A DNA stretch of 63,096 nucleotides from positions 1 to 63,096 of the forward strand of contig OMUK01000013.1 in NCBI GenBank assembly GCA_900314215.1, written 5' to 3'. Under the pieces are notes generated by a model, which saw only the letters and a list, made by a program, of their open reading frames with translations, ran no database searches and was not told where the DNA came from. The position numbers and the translations under genes are program-made. The stretch is from an uncultured Prevotellaceae bacterium (lineage in GTDB: Bacteria > Bacteroidota > Bacteroidia > Bacteroidales > Muribaculaceae). Within the stretch, counting starts at the first letter, position 1. Every line of letters begins with the position of its first letter. Positions 27,156 to 34,438 of the stretch are shown piece after piece.

Positions 27156-27530
27156 TCACAGCTTGCTCATGAAGCGCTGGCGGTCGACGATGAAGCGCAG
27201 GTGGGTGCCCTTGCCTATCAGGTTGCCCGCCTCGTCGTGGGCCTCGATCGCAAAGTGGAGCTTGCGGCCGTCGACCTGGGTGAGCACTGCGGTGGCGGTG
27301 ACTGTGGCGCCTGTCTTGGTAGGCTTCAGGTGGGAGCTGTCGATGTGGCCTCCCACGGTGGTTGAGCCCTCGGGCAACTCGGGTGCCACGGCGAGCATGG
27401 CCGCATTTTCCATGAGTGCCGTCATGGCCGGTGTGGCGAGCACAGGCATGTCGCCCGAGCCCATGGCAGCTGCCGTGAGCTCGCTGGTGACCGTGATGGT
27501 GCTGGTGTGGGTTAATCCTTCTTTTATCAT
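27156..27530 (-). CDS. Hotdog-fold thioesterase
   Basis: 124 residues from ATG 27530. The sequence has the FlK-like thioesterase pattern: TPAMTALMENAAMLAV holds the helix with the catalytic glutamate, followed by STTVGGHIDSSHLKPT and a C-terminal strand region. It probably hydrolyses a small acyl-CoA; the substrate cannot be read from sequence. It is last in the minus operon, 7 bases after the HEAT-like gene. The longer frame start at 27551 overlaps that gene and is less likely. Confidence 0.8.
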   Translation of the reverse strand: MIKEGLTHTSTITVTSELTAAAMGSGDMPVLATPAMTALMENAAMLAVAPELPEGSTTVGGHIDSSHLKPTKTGATVTATAVLTQVDGRKLHFAIEAHDEAGNLIGKGTHLRFIVDRQRFMSKL

Positions 27531-27537
27531 GATTGCT

Positions 27538-28077
27538 TTAAATTTCTTCAAGTATGCTGTTGAGTATTGGCTTCAAGTCGCCCGGCGCGGTGTCGAGCTC
27601 CTGCTCCACGATGGCCCGCATGCCGTCGCTGGGCTCGTAGTTGCCAGTGATGATGATGTTGAGCAGCAGGCGATAGGCGGTGTAGCGCGCCTGCCTGCCC
27701 TCGTGGCTCAGCAATTGCTTCACCAGGTCTTGGGCGCAATCGAGGCGGCGCAGCAGGCGGTGGCACAGCACGTCGGCTATCTCGTTGTCCTCCACGTCGA
27801 GGCTCCACGCCAGGGCGGTGTCAATCTCCATCTCGGCGGGCGGGTAGAGCATGGGGGCTATCATGCGGCACTCGCGGCTGTCGCGGTCTTGCCAGAAGGC
27901 TTGAGCCAGCTCCTTGCCGGGCTCGAGGCCGCGGGCTATGGTGGCCACGTCGGTGAGCTGGCAGCCCATGATCATCTTGTGCGGGTCGCCGTTGCGCCGC
28001 AGGGTGTCGGCGATGATGCCGTTGCGGTAGGCATAGAATTGCTTGCGGGTGTCTCTCAGTGTTTCGTCAATTTCCAT
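27538..28077 (-). CDS. DNA alkylation repair-like (HEAT-type) protein
   Basis: 179 residues, mostly helical with repeating Leu/Ala patterns, e.g. LARGLEPGKELAQAFWQDRDSRECRMIAPML and ALAWSLDVEDNEIADVLCHRLLRRL. This resembles the AlkD-like HEAT-repeat family (PF08713), which in characterised members removes alkylated bases. I cannot confirm the catalytic residues, so a non-enzymatic HEAT protein is possible. The start overlaps the preceding gene's end by 11 bases. Confidence 0.6.
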   Translation of the reverse strand: MEIDETLRDTRKQFYAYRNGIIADTLRRNGDPHKMIMGCQLTDVATIARGLEPGKELAQAFWQDRDSRECRMIAPMLYPPAEMEIDTALAWSLDVEDNEIADVLCHRLLRRLDCAQDLVKQLLSHEGRQARYTAYRLLLNIIITGNYEPSDGMRAIVEQELDTAPGDLKPILNSILEEI

Positions 28078-28801
28078 TGTAAAAGTCTAGTTCTGGAACG
28101 TTGGGGTCGTTGTCGATGGCCTCAACATACTTTTGAAAATAAAATGCCAGCACGTCGGCATCGTTGCGGTGCTTGCGCGACAGGTAGCGGCGCTGCAACT
28201 CGGGGTAGGGCTCGAGTAGCTTGGTGAGCCGCTTCTGGTTGATTTCATACACTTTTTTCTCCTTGAAGTCGAGCATGTAGTACTTCACGCTGCCGTAGTG
28301 CAGCATCACGGGCTCGAGCACCGTCTTGGTGCTGGTGGTCATGGGCCGCAAGTAGTACTGGCTGGCATAGTCGTCCCAATACAGGCAAAAGGCGACCTTG
28401 CTCGAGAAGTATAGCGGGATGTAGTTGGCAAAGCCGCCGTAGTCGCTCTCAAAGTGCTTCAAGAGGTAGCGCGAGTTGAAGAGCCACAGGCTGTCGCCCA
28501 CGTTGATGGCCATGGCGGCGTTGTCGACAATCGATTGCGCGGTGTCGTTCATCGTGTAAATCTCGTATTCAAAGCCGTTGTTGGGAAACACGATGGGCCC
28601 CGAGAAGGCGAGCGCGGGCTTGTGGTCAAATATCTGTTGCCAGTTTTGGTAAAGATATATGGTGTCGATAGTGGCCGCGGTGGTGTCGTCGGCTTGCTCG
28701 GCCTCGGCGGCGCCTGTGGGCACAATCTCCTCTTGCGCGTTGCTGGCCAGTGTGGCGCACATCGCGATTGTGAGCAAGAATATTTTGACTATTTTCTTCA
28801 T
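28067..28801 (-). CDS. Secreted protein of unknown function
   Basis: 244 residues from ATG 28801, with a signal peptide ending near ASNAQ (about residue 22). The body is rich in Tyr, Phe and Asp, e.g. VAFCLYWDDYASQYYLRP. The C-terminus carries an Arg/Lys-rich helix (LQRRYLSRKHRNDADV). I do not recognise it with certainty; similar Bacteroidales proteins carry a DUF4919-type label. It lies 28 bases after the PfkB kinase in the same operon. The longer frame to 28918 has low-complexity Pro/Ser and overlaps the kinase. Confidence 0.7.
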   Translation of the reverse strand: MKKIVKIFLLTIAMCATLASNAQEEIVPTGAAEAEQADDTTAATIDTIYLYQNWQQIFDHKPALAFSGPIVFPNNGFEYEIYTMNDTAQSIVDNAAMAINVGDSLWLFNSRYLLKHFESDYGGFANYIPLYFSSKVAFCLYWDDYASQYYLRPMTTSTKTVLEPVMLHYGSVKYYMLDFKEKKVYEINQKRLTKLLEPYPELQRRYLSRKHRNDADVLAFYFQKYVEAIDNDPNVPELDFYNGN

Positions 28802-28829
28802 AGTCCTCAGTGATTTAGAAAATTTGCAA

Positions 28830-29699
28830 TTAGCGGTCGAGCACGGCCTCCACCTCGTCGATGGTGCCGTTGAAGGCACCGGTGCGCTCGATGTTGAGGG
28901 TGGCCATGGCGGCGGCAAAGTGCCCGGCCTCGTCGATCGAGGCGCCTTGCGAGCGCATGTAGAGGTAGCCGGCGGCGTAGGTGTCGCCGCAGCCCGTGGC
29001 GTCGACGAGCTTGCGGGGCGAGTAGGCGGGTATCTCGTGCAGGGTCACGCCGTCGTAGATCACGCTGCCCTCGCTGCCCAGCGTCATGAGCACCTCTTTG
29101 GCTCCCCAGCTGGCCAGCGTCTTGGCGGCGGGCTCCAGGTCTTTCTCGCCAGTGAGCGACTCAATCTCGTGCTCGTTCACCTTGAGTATGTCGACATATT
29201 GCAGGGCTTCGCGCTTGTCCTTCCAGTCGCAGGGGCGCACGTTCTCGCCGTCGACATAGCGCAGGAAGCCCTGGGCGTCGACGCTCAGTATGCCGTTGCG
29301 CGCGAGTATCGGGAACACGTCGAGCGGGAAGTCGTCGGCCAGCAGGCTGCCCAAGTGTATGTAGCGGGCTTTGATGTCGACGAGCTTCTGCACTGTGAAG
29401 GGGTCGGCCTTGGCCAGCACACGCTGCTTGCGGTTGTTCATGCTCTCGCCATATTTGTTCTCAAAGACGACCGTCTTTTTGCTCGGTATCACGTCGACGT
29501 CGATGCCGGCGGCGCGCATCTGGGCCACGGCCTGCATCTCATCCTGCCCCAGACTGGTCACGAGCTTGTAGGATACGTTGGGCATCTTGGCGATGCTGTA
29601 GGAGAAGTAATAAGAGGTGCCGCCGTTGAGCTCAGCGGTGAGCGTCGGGGTGATTATCTTGTCGAGTGTGATGTGTCCAATACAACAAATGTCGGTCAT
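28830..29699 (-). CDS. PfkB-family carbohydrate/nucleoside kinase
   Basis: 289 residues from ATG 29699 (MTDICCIGHITLDKI). The ribokinase-like fold shows GGTSYYFSYS near 25, the VNEHEIESLTG segment, and the catalytic DATGCGDTYAAGYL near 237 with the general-base aspartate. The substrate is unclear; the sequence is not close to a fructokinase or ribokinase I can name. First gene of the four-gene minus operon. Confidence 0.87.
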   Translation of the reverse strand: MTDICCIGHITLDKIITPTLTAELNGGTSYYFSYSIAKMPNVSYKLVTSLGQDEMQAVAQMRAAGIDVDVIPSKKTVVFENKYGESMNNRKQRVLAKADPFTVQKLVDIKARYIHLGSLLADDFPLDVFPILARNGILSVDAQGFLRYVDGENVRPCDWKDKREALQYVDILKVNEHEIESLTGEKDLEPAAKTLASWGAKEVLMTLGSEGSVIYDGVTLHEIPAYSPRKLVDATGCGDTYAAGYLYMRSQGASIDEAGHFAAAMATLNIERTGAFNGTIDEVEAVLDR

Positions 29700-29733
29700 T
29701 TTTAGTGAGATAATATTTTTTTGAATTGTGGTG

Positions 29734-29741
29734 CAAAGATA
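29734..29741 (-). promoter_or_regulatory. -7 box (TATCTTTG, minus) of the PfkB operon
   Basis: TAnnTTTG on the minus strand 35 bases before ATG 29699. It rules out the longer start at 29861. Confidence 0.65.
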
Positions 29742-29837
29742 ATAATAAGATTTAAGATTTGGCATTTGGTCATGCGATTTTTGCTCCCGAGCCATGTTCT
29801 TGTGTGGCGCTAAAGCGGCTATGTCACAATTTTTTTG

Positions 29838-29845
29838 TAATTTTG
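29838..29845 (+). promoter_or_regulatory. -7 box (TAATTTTG) of the DKNYY-kdsC-maf operon
   Basis: Exact match 21 bases before ATG 29866, so the open frame beginning at 29794 is not the start. Confidence 0.65.
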
Positions 29846-29865
29846 GCAAAAATACAATCACCTCT

Positions 29866-30324
29866 ATGCGCTACATCGTCATCTTGGTTCTGCTTCTGCC
29901 GCTCTTGGCCGCATGCTCGGGCAAGGGCAGCGGCAAGGCTGGCACGGGCCTCAAGGCCGACACTGCCGCCCGTGTCGTGGGCATCGACCTGGGCTCGGGC
30001 TACTCGCTCGACACGGCCACTGCCACCTATTATTATAGAGCTGCGAAGCTAGCCGTGGCCGACACGGCCACCTTCAGTGTGCTGGCCGACGGCTATGCCG
30101 CCGACGACTCCACGGGCTACTACCAGGGGCGGCCGTTCCGCGCCGAGTATGCCCACACGCTGAGCGCCCTGGGCGGCGGCTATGCCAAGGACAAATTCAG
30201 CGCCTACTACCGTGGCCGCGAAATCGCCACTGCCCAAGCCAGCACCTTTGAATATGTGGCTGGCGACACGGCGCGCGACCAGCTCGACCTCTACGTCAAT
30301 GGGGTGAAACAATATTCCAACTGA
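29866..30324 (+). CDS. DKNYY-repeat lipoprotein
   Basis: 152 residues. The signal peptide ends in the lipobox LAAC (Cys17). The mature part carries repeats of the DKNYY type, in which a (D)xxxxYY(R/Q)G motif recurs about every 25 residues: ATYYYRAAKL, STGYYQGRPF, KFSAYYRGREI. The family has no known function. It is first in an operon with kdsC (22-base gap) and maf. Confidence 0.8.
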   Translation: MRYIVILVLLLPLLAACSGKGSGKAGTGLKADTAARVVGIDLGSGYSLDTATATYYYRAAKLAVADTATFSVLADGYAADDSTGYYQGRPFRAEYAHTLSALGGGYAKDKFSAYYRGREIATAQASTFEYVAGDTARDQLDLYVNGVKQYSN

Positions 30325-30346
30325 TTTTCACTTTTTTTTATTCTAT

Positions 30347-30871
30347 ATGAGTTCTATCAACTACGACTTGAAAAAAATACGCGGCATCGCCTTCGACGTC
30401 GATGGCGTGCTCTCGCCATCCACCATCCCGCTCTCGCCCGAGGGCGAACCGTTGCGCATGGTGAGCATCAAGGACGGCTATGCGCTGCAGCTGGCGGTGA
30501 AGCACGGCTTGCAGTTGGCCATCATCAGTGGCGGCAACACGCGTGCCGTGCAGGTGCGCTTCTCGGGCCTGGGTGTGCAGGACGTGTGCCTGGGCGTGGC
30601 CGTGAAGCTGCCCGTCTTTGAGCAATGGATGGCAAAATATGGCTTCAAGCCCGATGAGGTGGCCTTTGTGGGCGACGACATCCCCGACTTGCCGGTGATG
30701 CGCGCCGCCGGCCTCTCGGTGGCTCCTGCCGACGCCGCCCCCGAGCTCAAGGCCGAGGCCACCTATATCTCGCCCTGCCGTGGCGGTTATGGCGTGGGCC
30801 GCGACTTGCTCGAGCAGGTGATGAAGGCCCAGGGCCTGTGGCTCGACGACTTGCATGCTTTCGGTTGGTAA
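30347..30871 (+). CDS. kdsC: KDO 8-phosphate phosphatase (HAD family)
   Basis: 174 residues, the short capless C0 HAD fold. Motif I is FDVDGVLS with the two aspartates, motif II IISGGNTRAV, and motif IV FVGDDIPDL. KdsC releases phosphate from KDO-8-P for the LPS inner core and lipid A assembly. The length and the GGYGVGRDLLE C-terminus fit the family well. Confidence 0.9.
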   Translation: MSSINYDLKKIRGIAFDVDGVLSPSTIPLSPEGEPLRMVSIKDGYALQLAVKHGLQLAIISGGNTRAVQVRFSGLGVQDVCLGVAVKLPVFEQWMAKYGFKPDEVAFVGDDIPDLPVMRAAGLSVAPADAAPELKAEATYISPCRGGYGVGRDLLEQVMKAQGLWLDDLHAFGW

Positions 30872-30888
30872 TAAATGCTCTTTTCGTT

Positions 30889-31464
30889 ATGCTTGACAAT
30901 CTGAAGAAATACGATATCGTGCTCGCCAGCGGGTCGCCCCGCCGCCGCGAGTTGCTTGCGGGCTTGGGCATCAAGTTCCGCATCGAGTTGCTCAAGGGCA
31001 TCAAGGAGGATTATCCGCAGGATTTGCCCGTCGAGCAGGTGCCTGAATACCTGTCGAGGCTCAAGTCGCATGCCTACAAGGTGACGGGCAACGAGCTACT
31101 CATCACTGCCGACACGGTGGTTATTCTCGATGGCGAGGTGATAGGCAAGCCCCACGACGAGGCCCAGGCCCGCGCCATGCTCAGGAAGCTCTCGGGCCAT
31201 GTGCACACCGTGGTTACTGGCGTGACGGTGGCCACCGTCGATAGCACAGTCTCGTTCAGCTGCAAGTCACAGGTGGAGTTTGCCCAGCTCGACGACGACG
31301 AGATTGCCTACTATGTCGACCGTTTCCATCCGCTCGACAAGGCTGGCAGCTATGGCATACAGGAGTGGATAGGCTACATGGGCATCAAGGGCATCACGGG
31401 GTCGTTCTACAACGTGATGGGCCTGCCGGTGCAGCGGCTCTACACGGTGCTGAAGCCGATGTAG
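30889..31464 (+). CDS. maf: Maf-like nucleoside triphosphate pyrophosphatase
   Basis: 191 residues from ATG 30889. The family N-terminus LASGSPRRRELLAGLG is present, with TADTVVILDGEVIGKP containing the catalytic aspartate, and YGIQEWIGYMGI. It probably hydrolyses dTTP/UTP or modified nucleotides to guard nucleotide pools. The 3' end overlaps the convergent ATP-grasp gene by 25 bases. Confidence 0.9.
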   Translation: MLDNLKKYDIVLASGSPRRRELLAGLGIKFRIELLKGIKEDYPQDLPVEQVPEYLSRLKSHAYKVTGNELLITADTVVILDGEVIGKPHDEAQARAMLRKLSGHVHTVVTGVTVATVDSTVSFSCKSQVEFAQLDDDEIAYYVDRFHPLDKAGSYGIQEWIGYMGIKGITGSFYNVMGLPVQRLYTVLKPM

Positions 31465-32543
31465 GCGCAATATTGCGTGCCGGCGAGTATGGGCGTGAGA
31501 TACAGGCGGTTTTCATCCTCTCGGGGTTGAAAGCCGTTTTTGCTGTAGGCTATCTTGAATTGTCCCTTGCGCCCCAGTCGCTTGCCCAGGGCGCTGGTGA
31601 CCACGCCCATCGTCGAGCGCAGGTTCATTTCCACGCAGGGGTCAATCTTGGTTTCACCGCCGTCGCGATAGAGCAGCATGTCGATGCCCAGGTAGCCGTG
31701 ATAGTGGGGCGCCACCATCGTGGCGAGGATGCCTTGCAGGCAGTCGCCAATCTTGTCGATAGCCGGGTATTGCGCTGCGATGATGCCGTGCAGGTGGCTG
31801 GGCGAGTCGACCAGGGCTGTGCTGTACTGGCTGTGGAAGTCGCTTGAGAAGATGGAGTAGCCGGCCATGTCGATGCCGCCCTGGCCGTCGCAGTAGTACT
31901 CGAGGGCAAAGTCCATGGTTCGCTTCAGGCCCACCTCGCACAGCAGCGAGCCTTGCCGGCGCAGCGCTCCCTTGCACCAGTTGGCGAGATAGGGATCGCC
32001 AGGGTCAATCACGTGGTACACCCCCTGGCCGCTGCCCGACCACGGGGTCTTGACGTAGCATCCAGGGTGCCCTTGGGCGAAGCGCTGCACATCCTCCCAT
32101 TGGCTGAATTCTTGCGGGATGGGGGAGAACGGCATGCCCAGCCGCCTCTCCAGCTCCCGGTGCAGGACTATCGTGGTGCGGCGGTGCGAGATGTCGCGCA
32201 AGTGCCTGAGCGAGCGCTCTTGCGGCATGCATTGCGGCGACGCGCCCAGCTTGATGAGTCGCTTGCGCTCCACCAGGTTCCAGCCCCAGGGCATGCAGGT
32301 GCTGTGGGCGTGGCTGGCGACCTCGGCAGCCACAATGGGGCGCACGCCCGGGCGTGCTCGCTGTGCCCACTGGCGCGTGGCCTCGTCGGGCACCACAATC
32401 ATCGCTCCGCTCGGGGCATACCACATGGGCAGCACGGCCAGGTCGTGTTGCAGCTGGCGGGCAAACTCGGGGGCGATGTAGTGGCTGCCGCCTTGCGCCT
32501 GTGCCAGGTCGTGGTCGGGATTGAAGAGGTAGATTTCTTCCAT
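31440..32543 (-). CDS. ATP-grasp-like protein of unknown function
   Basis: 367 residues. The start MEEIYLFNPDHDLAQAQGG is well conserved-looking and sits 20 bases from the divergent region. GCYVKTPWSGSGQGV near 162 resembles the ATP-grasp nucleotide-binding lysine and glycine loop, and KIDPCVEMNLRSTMG near 315 resembles the metal-binding ExN site. The reaction would be ATP-driven ligation of a carboxylate to an amine or similar; no substrate is suggested by the neighbours. It is a single-gene unit. The fold assignment is from motifs only. Confidence 0.6.
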   Translation of the reverse strand: MEEIYLFNPDHDLAQAQGGSHYIAPEFARQLQHDLAVLPMWYAPSGAMIVVPDEATRQWAQRARPGVRPIVAAEVASHAHSTCMPWGWNLVERKRLIKLGASPQCMPQERSLRHLRDISHRRTTIVLHRELERRLGMPFSPIPQEFSQWEDVQRFAQGHPGCYVKTPWSGSGQGVYHVIDPGDPYLANWCKGALRRQGSLLCEVGLKRTMDFALEYYCDGQGGIDMAGYSIFSSDFHSQYSTALVDSPSHLHGIIAAQYPAIDKIGDCLQGILATMVAPHYHGYLGIDMLLYRDGGETKIDPCVEMNLRSTMGVVTSALGKRLGRKGQFKIAYSKNGFQPREDENRLYLTPILAGTQYCAYIGFSTV

Positions 32544-32615
32544 TTACAGTCACAAAGTTACTAATTCTACCAAGAAAAAAGACGTTGAAACATTGATTTG
32601 TGCGATTTTATTCAT

Positions 32616-32623
32616 TACCTTTG
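32616..32623 (+). promoter_or_regulatory. -7 box (TACCTTTG)
   Basis: TAnnTTTG match 23 bases before ATG 32646. A TTG at 32593-32595 lies at the right distance for a -33 element. Confidence 0.6.
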
Positions 32624-32645
32624 CACCAAAATAAAGCAACAGATT

Positions 32646-32849
32646 ATGAAAGCAACTTTATATAACGAAACGTCGCAGCCCGTCGAGCCCATCGATGAGC
32701 ACAAGTTGGCCATCGCAACCGAGAAGCCTGCCAAGGTTGAGCCCCCTCGCCAAGGCTACTATATCGTCGACTACAAGACGCTGGTGAAGCCCACCGTCAT
32801 CGCCCTGGTCATTTTTCTGATTTGGATCGTGGCTGAGTTTGTCTTTTAA
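32646..32849 (+). CDS. Small single-pass membrane protein
   Basis: 67 residues, with a charged, Pro-containing N-terminal half and a single C-terminal helix (about 48-66, LVKPTVIALVIFLIWIVAEF). This is tail-anchored in shape. It has its own promoter and precedes tRNA-Arg. I do not recognise a family. Confidence 0.65.
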   Translation: MKATLYNETSQPVEPIDEHKLAIATEKPAKVEPPRQGYYIVDYKTLVKPTVIALVIFLIWIVAEFVF

Positions 32850-32914
32850 CTCGCTGTGCATCAGTTGATGACAAATTTTTGAAAAATTTTTTGAAATTTT
32901 TTTACTCAAAAGTA

Positions 32915-32944
32915 TTGACAATTCAAAAAAAGTTGGTAACTTTG
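32915..32944 (+). promoter_or_regulatory. tRNA-Arg promoter
   Basis: TTG at 32915-32917, a 19-base spacer, and TAACTTTG at 32937-32944. Confidence 0.7.
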
Positions 32945-32996
32945 CAACCGCAATTCGGGAAGTAAATCACGCATTGCAAGAGTTCTTAAATATCTT

Positions 32997-33070
32997 GGCC
33001 CATTAGCTCAATTGAATAGAGTGTCTGACTACGGATCAGAAGGTTATAGGTTTGAATCCTATATGGGTCA
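32997..33070 (+). tRNA. tRNA-Arg (anticodon ACG)
   Basis: A 74-base cloverleaf. The acceptor 32997-33003 pairs with 33063-33069 (one G-T pair). The anticodon loop CTACGGA carries ACG, and the T loop region is GGTTTGAATCC. CCA is not encoded. It has its own promoter and terminator. Confidence 0.95.
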
Positions 33071-33082
33071 CAATGAATAAAA

Positions 33083-33120
33083 TGTTAATCACCTCAATCA
33101 AGTGGTTAGCATTTTTTTTA
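33083..33120 (+). terminator. tRNA-Arg terminator
   Basis: 10-bp stem (33083-33092 with 33102-33111, some G-T pairs) and a run of T. Confidence 0.75.
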
Positions 33121-33297
33121 CGCCCTCACCACCCACCTTTCCCCCGCCCAGTCAGCAATCTCTCCCTCAGGCCCCACATGCTTTTGTGCTTGAGCCGGCA
33201 GTGAAAAAAACTTTCATAACCTTCCCACCCACCCAGTCACAAAGAAATAAAAAATCCCAATCGCTACCAACTGCAAAATAAGCTGTTTCAAACTTTG

Positions 33298-33690
33298 ATG
33301 GGATGTGTCTTGTGGTTTGGATGGACTGCTTATGCATTTGCCTACAGCCCGTCGCATGTTAAGACTTGGAAAAAAGTAATTAAGGTCGTGGCCTATATCC
33401 TTTTATCAATGTTGATTTTGGGCTTCAAGCCGACGGAGTCTAATTTCTTGTATTACTTGGTGTACCTTGTATTTTTAGCGGTTATTGTGCTGTTGATTTG
33501 GATCGCTAGAGGCAAACCTTCTGATATTCCTGCAAATCCCGAGCAAGACGAAAAGCCTTACTCGTTGGCAGGTGAATTGAAAGATGGGTTGGTTAAAATA
33601 GGTTGTACGATAGTCGCAATGTTCGGCCTAATTATACTTCTCCGCCTAATACTTCGCACTGCCGACATTCAAACTTATGGCGTATTGTGA
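33298..33690 (+). CDS. Small AT-richer membrane protein, unrecognised
   Basis: 130 residues from ATG 33298, with three or four hydrophobic segments (about 1-15, 28-42, 48-68 and 100-120). Codon use differs plainly from the surroundings: many AT-ending codons (TTG, TCT, GTA, ATT), where neighbours use GC-ending ones. It sits 230 bases after a tRNA gene, a common integration site, so recent acquisition is possible. No transposase or att duplication is visible. The N-terminus may be truncated, since the frame is open to 33220 without an ATG. Confidence 0.55.
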   Translation: MGCVLWFGWTAYAFAYSPSHVKTWKKVIKVVAYILLSMLILGFKPTESNFLYYLVYLVFLAVIVLLIWIARGKPSDIPANPEQDEKPYSLAGELKDGLVKIGCTIVAMFGLIILLRLILRTADIQTYGVL

Positions 33691-33740
33691 CTCGCCCCCC
33701 TCCCGACAAAAATATTTTTCCTATTCTTATTCCTTTTCTA

Positions 33741-33748
33741 TAACTTTG
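33741..33748 (+). promoter_or_regulatory. -7 box (TAACTTTG)
   Basis: Exact match 37 bases before the barrel gene at 33785. Confidence 0.6.
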
Positions 33749-33784
33749 TGGCACTATAAACTAGCAATTTAAAAAAGCGATAAA

Positions 33785-34357
33785 ATGAAAAAGTGTTTGT
33801 TCTTATTGGCCTTGCTGCTGGTTACGGCGCAGTATGCCATGGCCCAGCCGCGCGATGTGCAGCATTGCGAGGGCGATGTGCATGTGGGCGCGACGATGCC
33901 AGCTGGCTCGTTTCACGACGGCGACAAGCAGGTGGGCGGAAACCTGGGCCTTGAGTTTCGTTACAACCTGGGCCACGCCAAGCTGCCGCTCGACTTCGGC
34001 TTGGGCGTCGACGTCGTCTCGTCGGTCTACCATTTCCATAGCAACGATGAGCACTCGGGCGGTGACCAGTCAAACCGCACTTTTGCCGTCCAGGCGCTGT
34101 GCGACTACAACTTCAACCAGGGGCACAACGTGGCCCCCTTTGTGGGCCTCGGCATGGGCGTGGGCCGTCACGATGTGATCAACGACAACGTGTATGAGGC
34201 TGGCGACGGCGAGGCGTGCTTTGTCGTAACCCCGCGCGTGGGTGTCGAGCTGGTTCACCACATCCGCCTCACACTCAACGCCACCCTGAGCCGCAAGGGC
34301 TACAACGCCTTTGGCCTCTCGCTGGGCTTTGTGCTGGGCGGACGCCCCAAGAAATAG
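33785..34357 (+). CDS. Outer-membrane beta-barrel protein (OmpA/OmpX-like size)
   Basis: 190 residues with a signal peptide ending at YAMAQ (about 21). The mature part has eight or so amphipathic strands, e.g. GNLGLEFRYNLG, LPLDFGLGVDVVSSVYHF, NVAPFVGLGMGVGRH and RLTLNATLSRKGYNAFGLSLGFVLG. This is an eight-stranded barrel of the outer-membrane-protein beta-barrel domain class. Function unknown. Single-gene unit with its own promoter and terminator. Confidence 0.8.
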   Translation: MKKCLFLLALLLVTAQYAMAQPRDVQHCEGDVHVGATMPAGSFHDGDKQVGGNLGLEFRYNLGHAKLPLDFGLGVDVVSSVYHFHSNDEHSGGDQSNRTFAVQALCDYNFNQGHNVAPFVGLGMGVGRHDVINDNVYEAGDGEACFVVTPRVGVELVHHIRLTLNATLSRKGYNAFGLSLGFVLGGRPKK

Positions 34358-34380
34358 ACCAATAGCACATTTCAATAGAA

Positions 34381-34424
34381 ATGGCCACATTGCCCAGCGA
34401 CGGGCAATGTGGCCATCATTGCTT
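34381..34424. terminator. Perfect 15-bp hairpin between convergent genes
   Basis: Arms 34381-34395 and 34402-34416 pair perfectly around a 6-base loop, with T-rich sequence after it. It probably ends transcription from both sides. Confidence 0.8.
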
Positions 34425-34438
34425 TTTGTGCACGCGCT

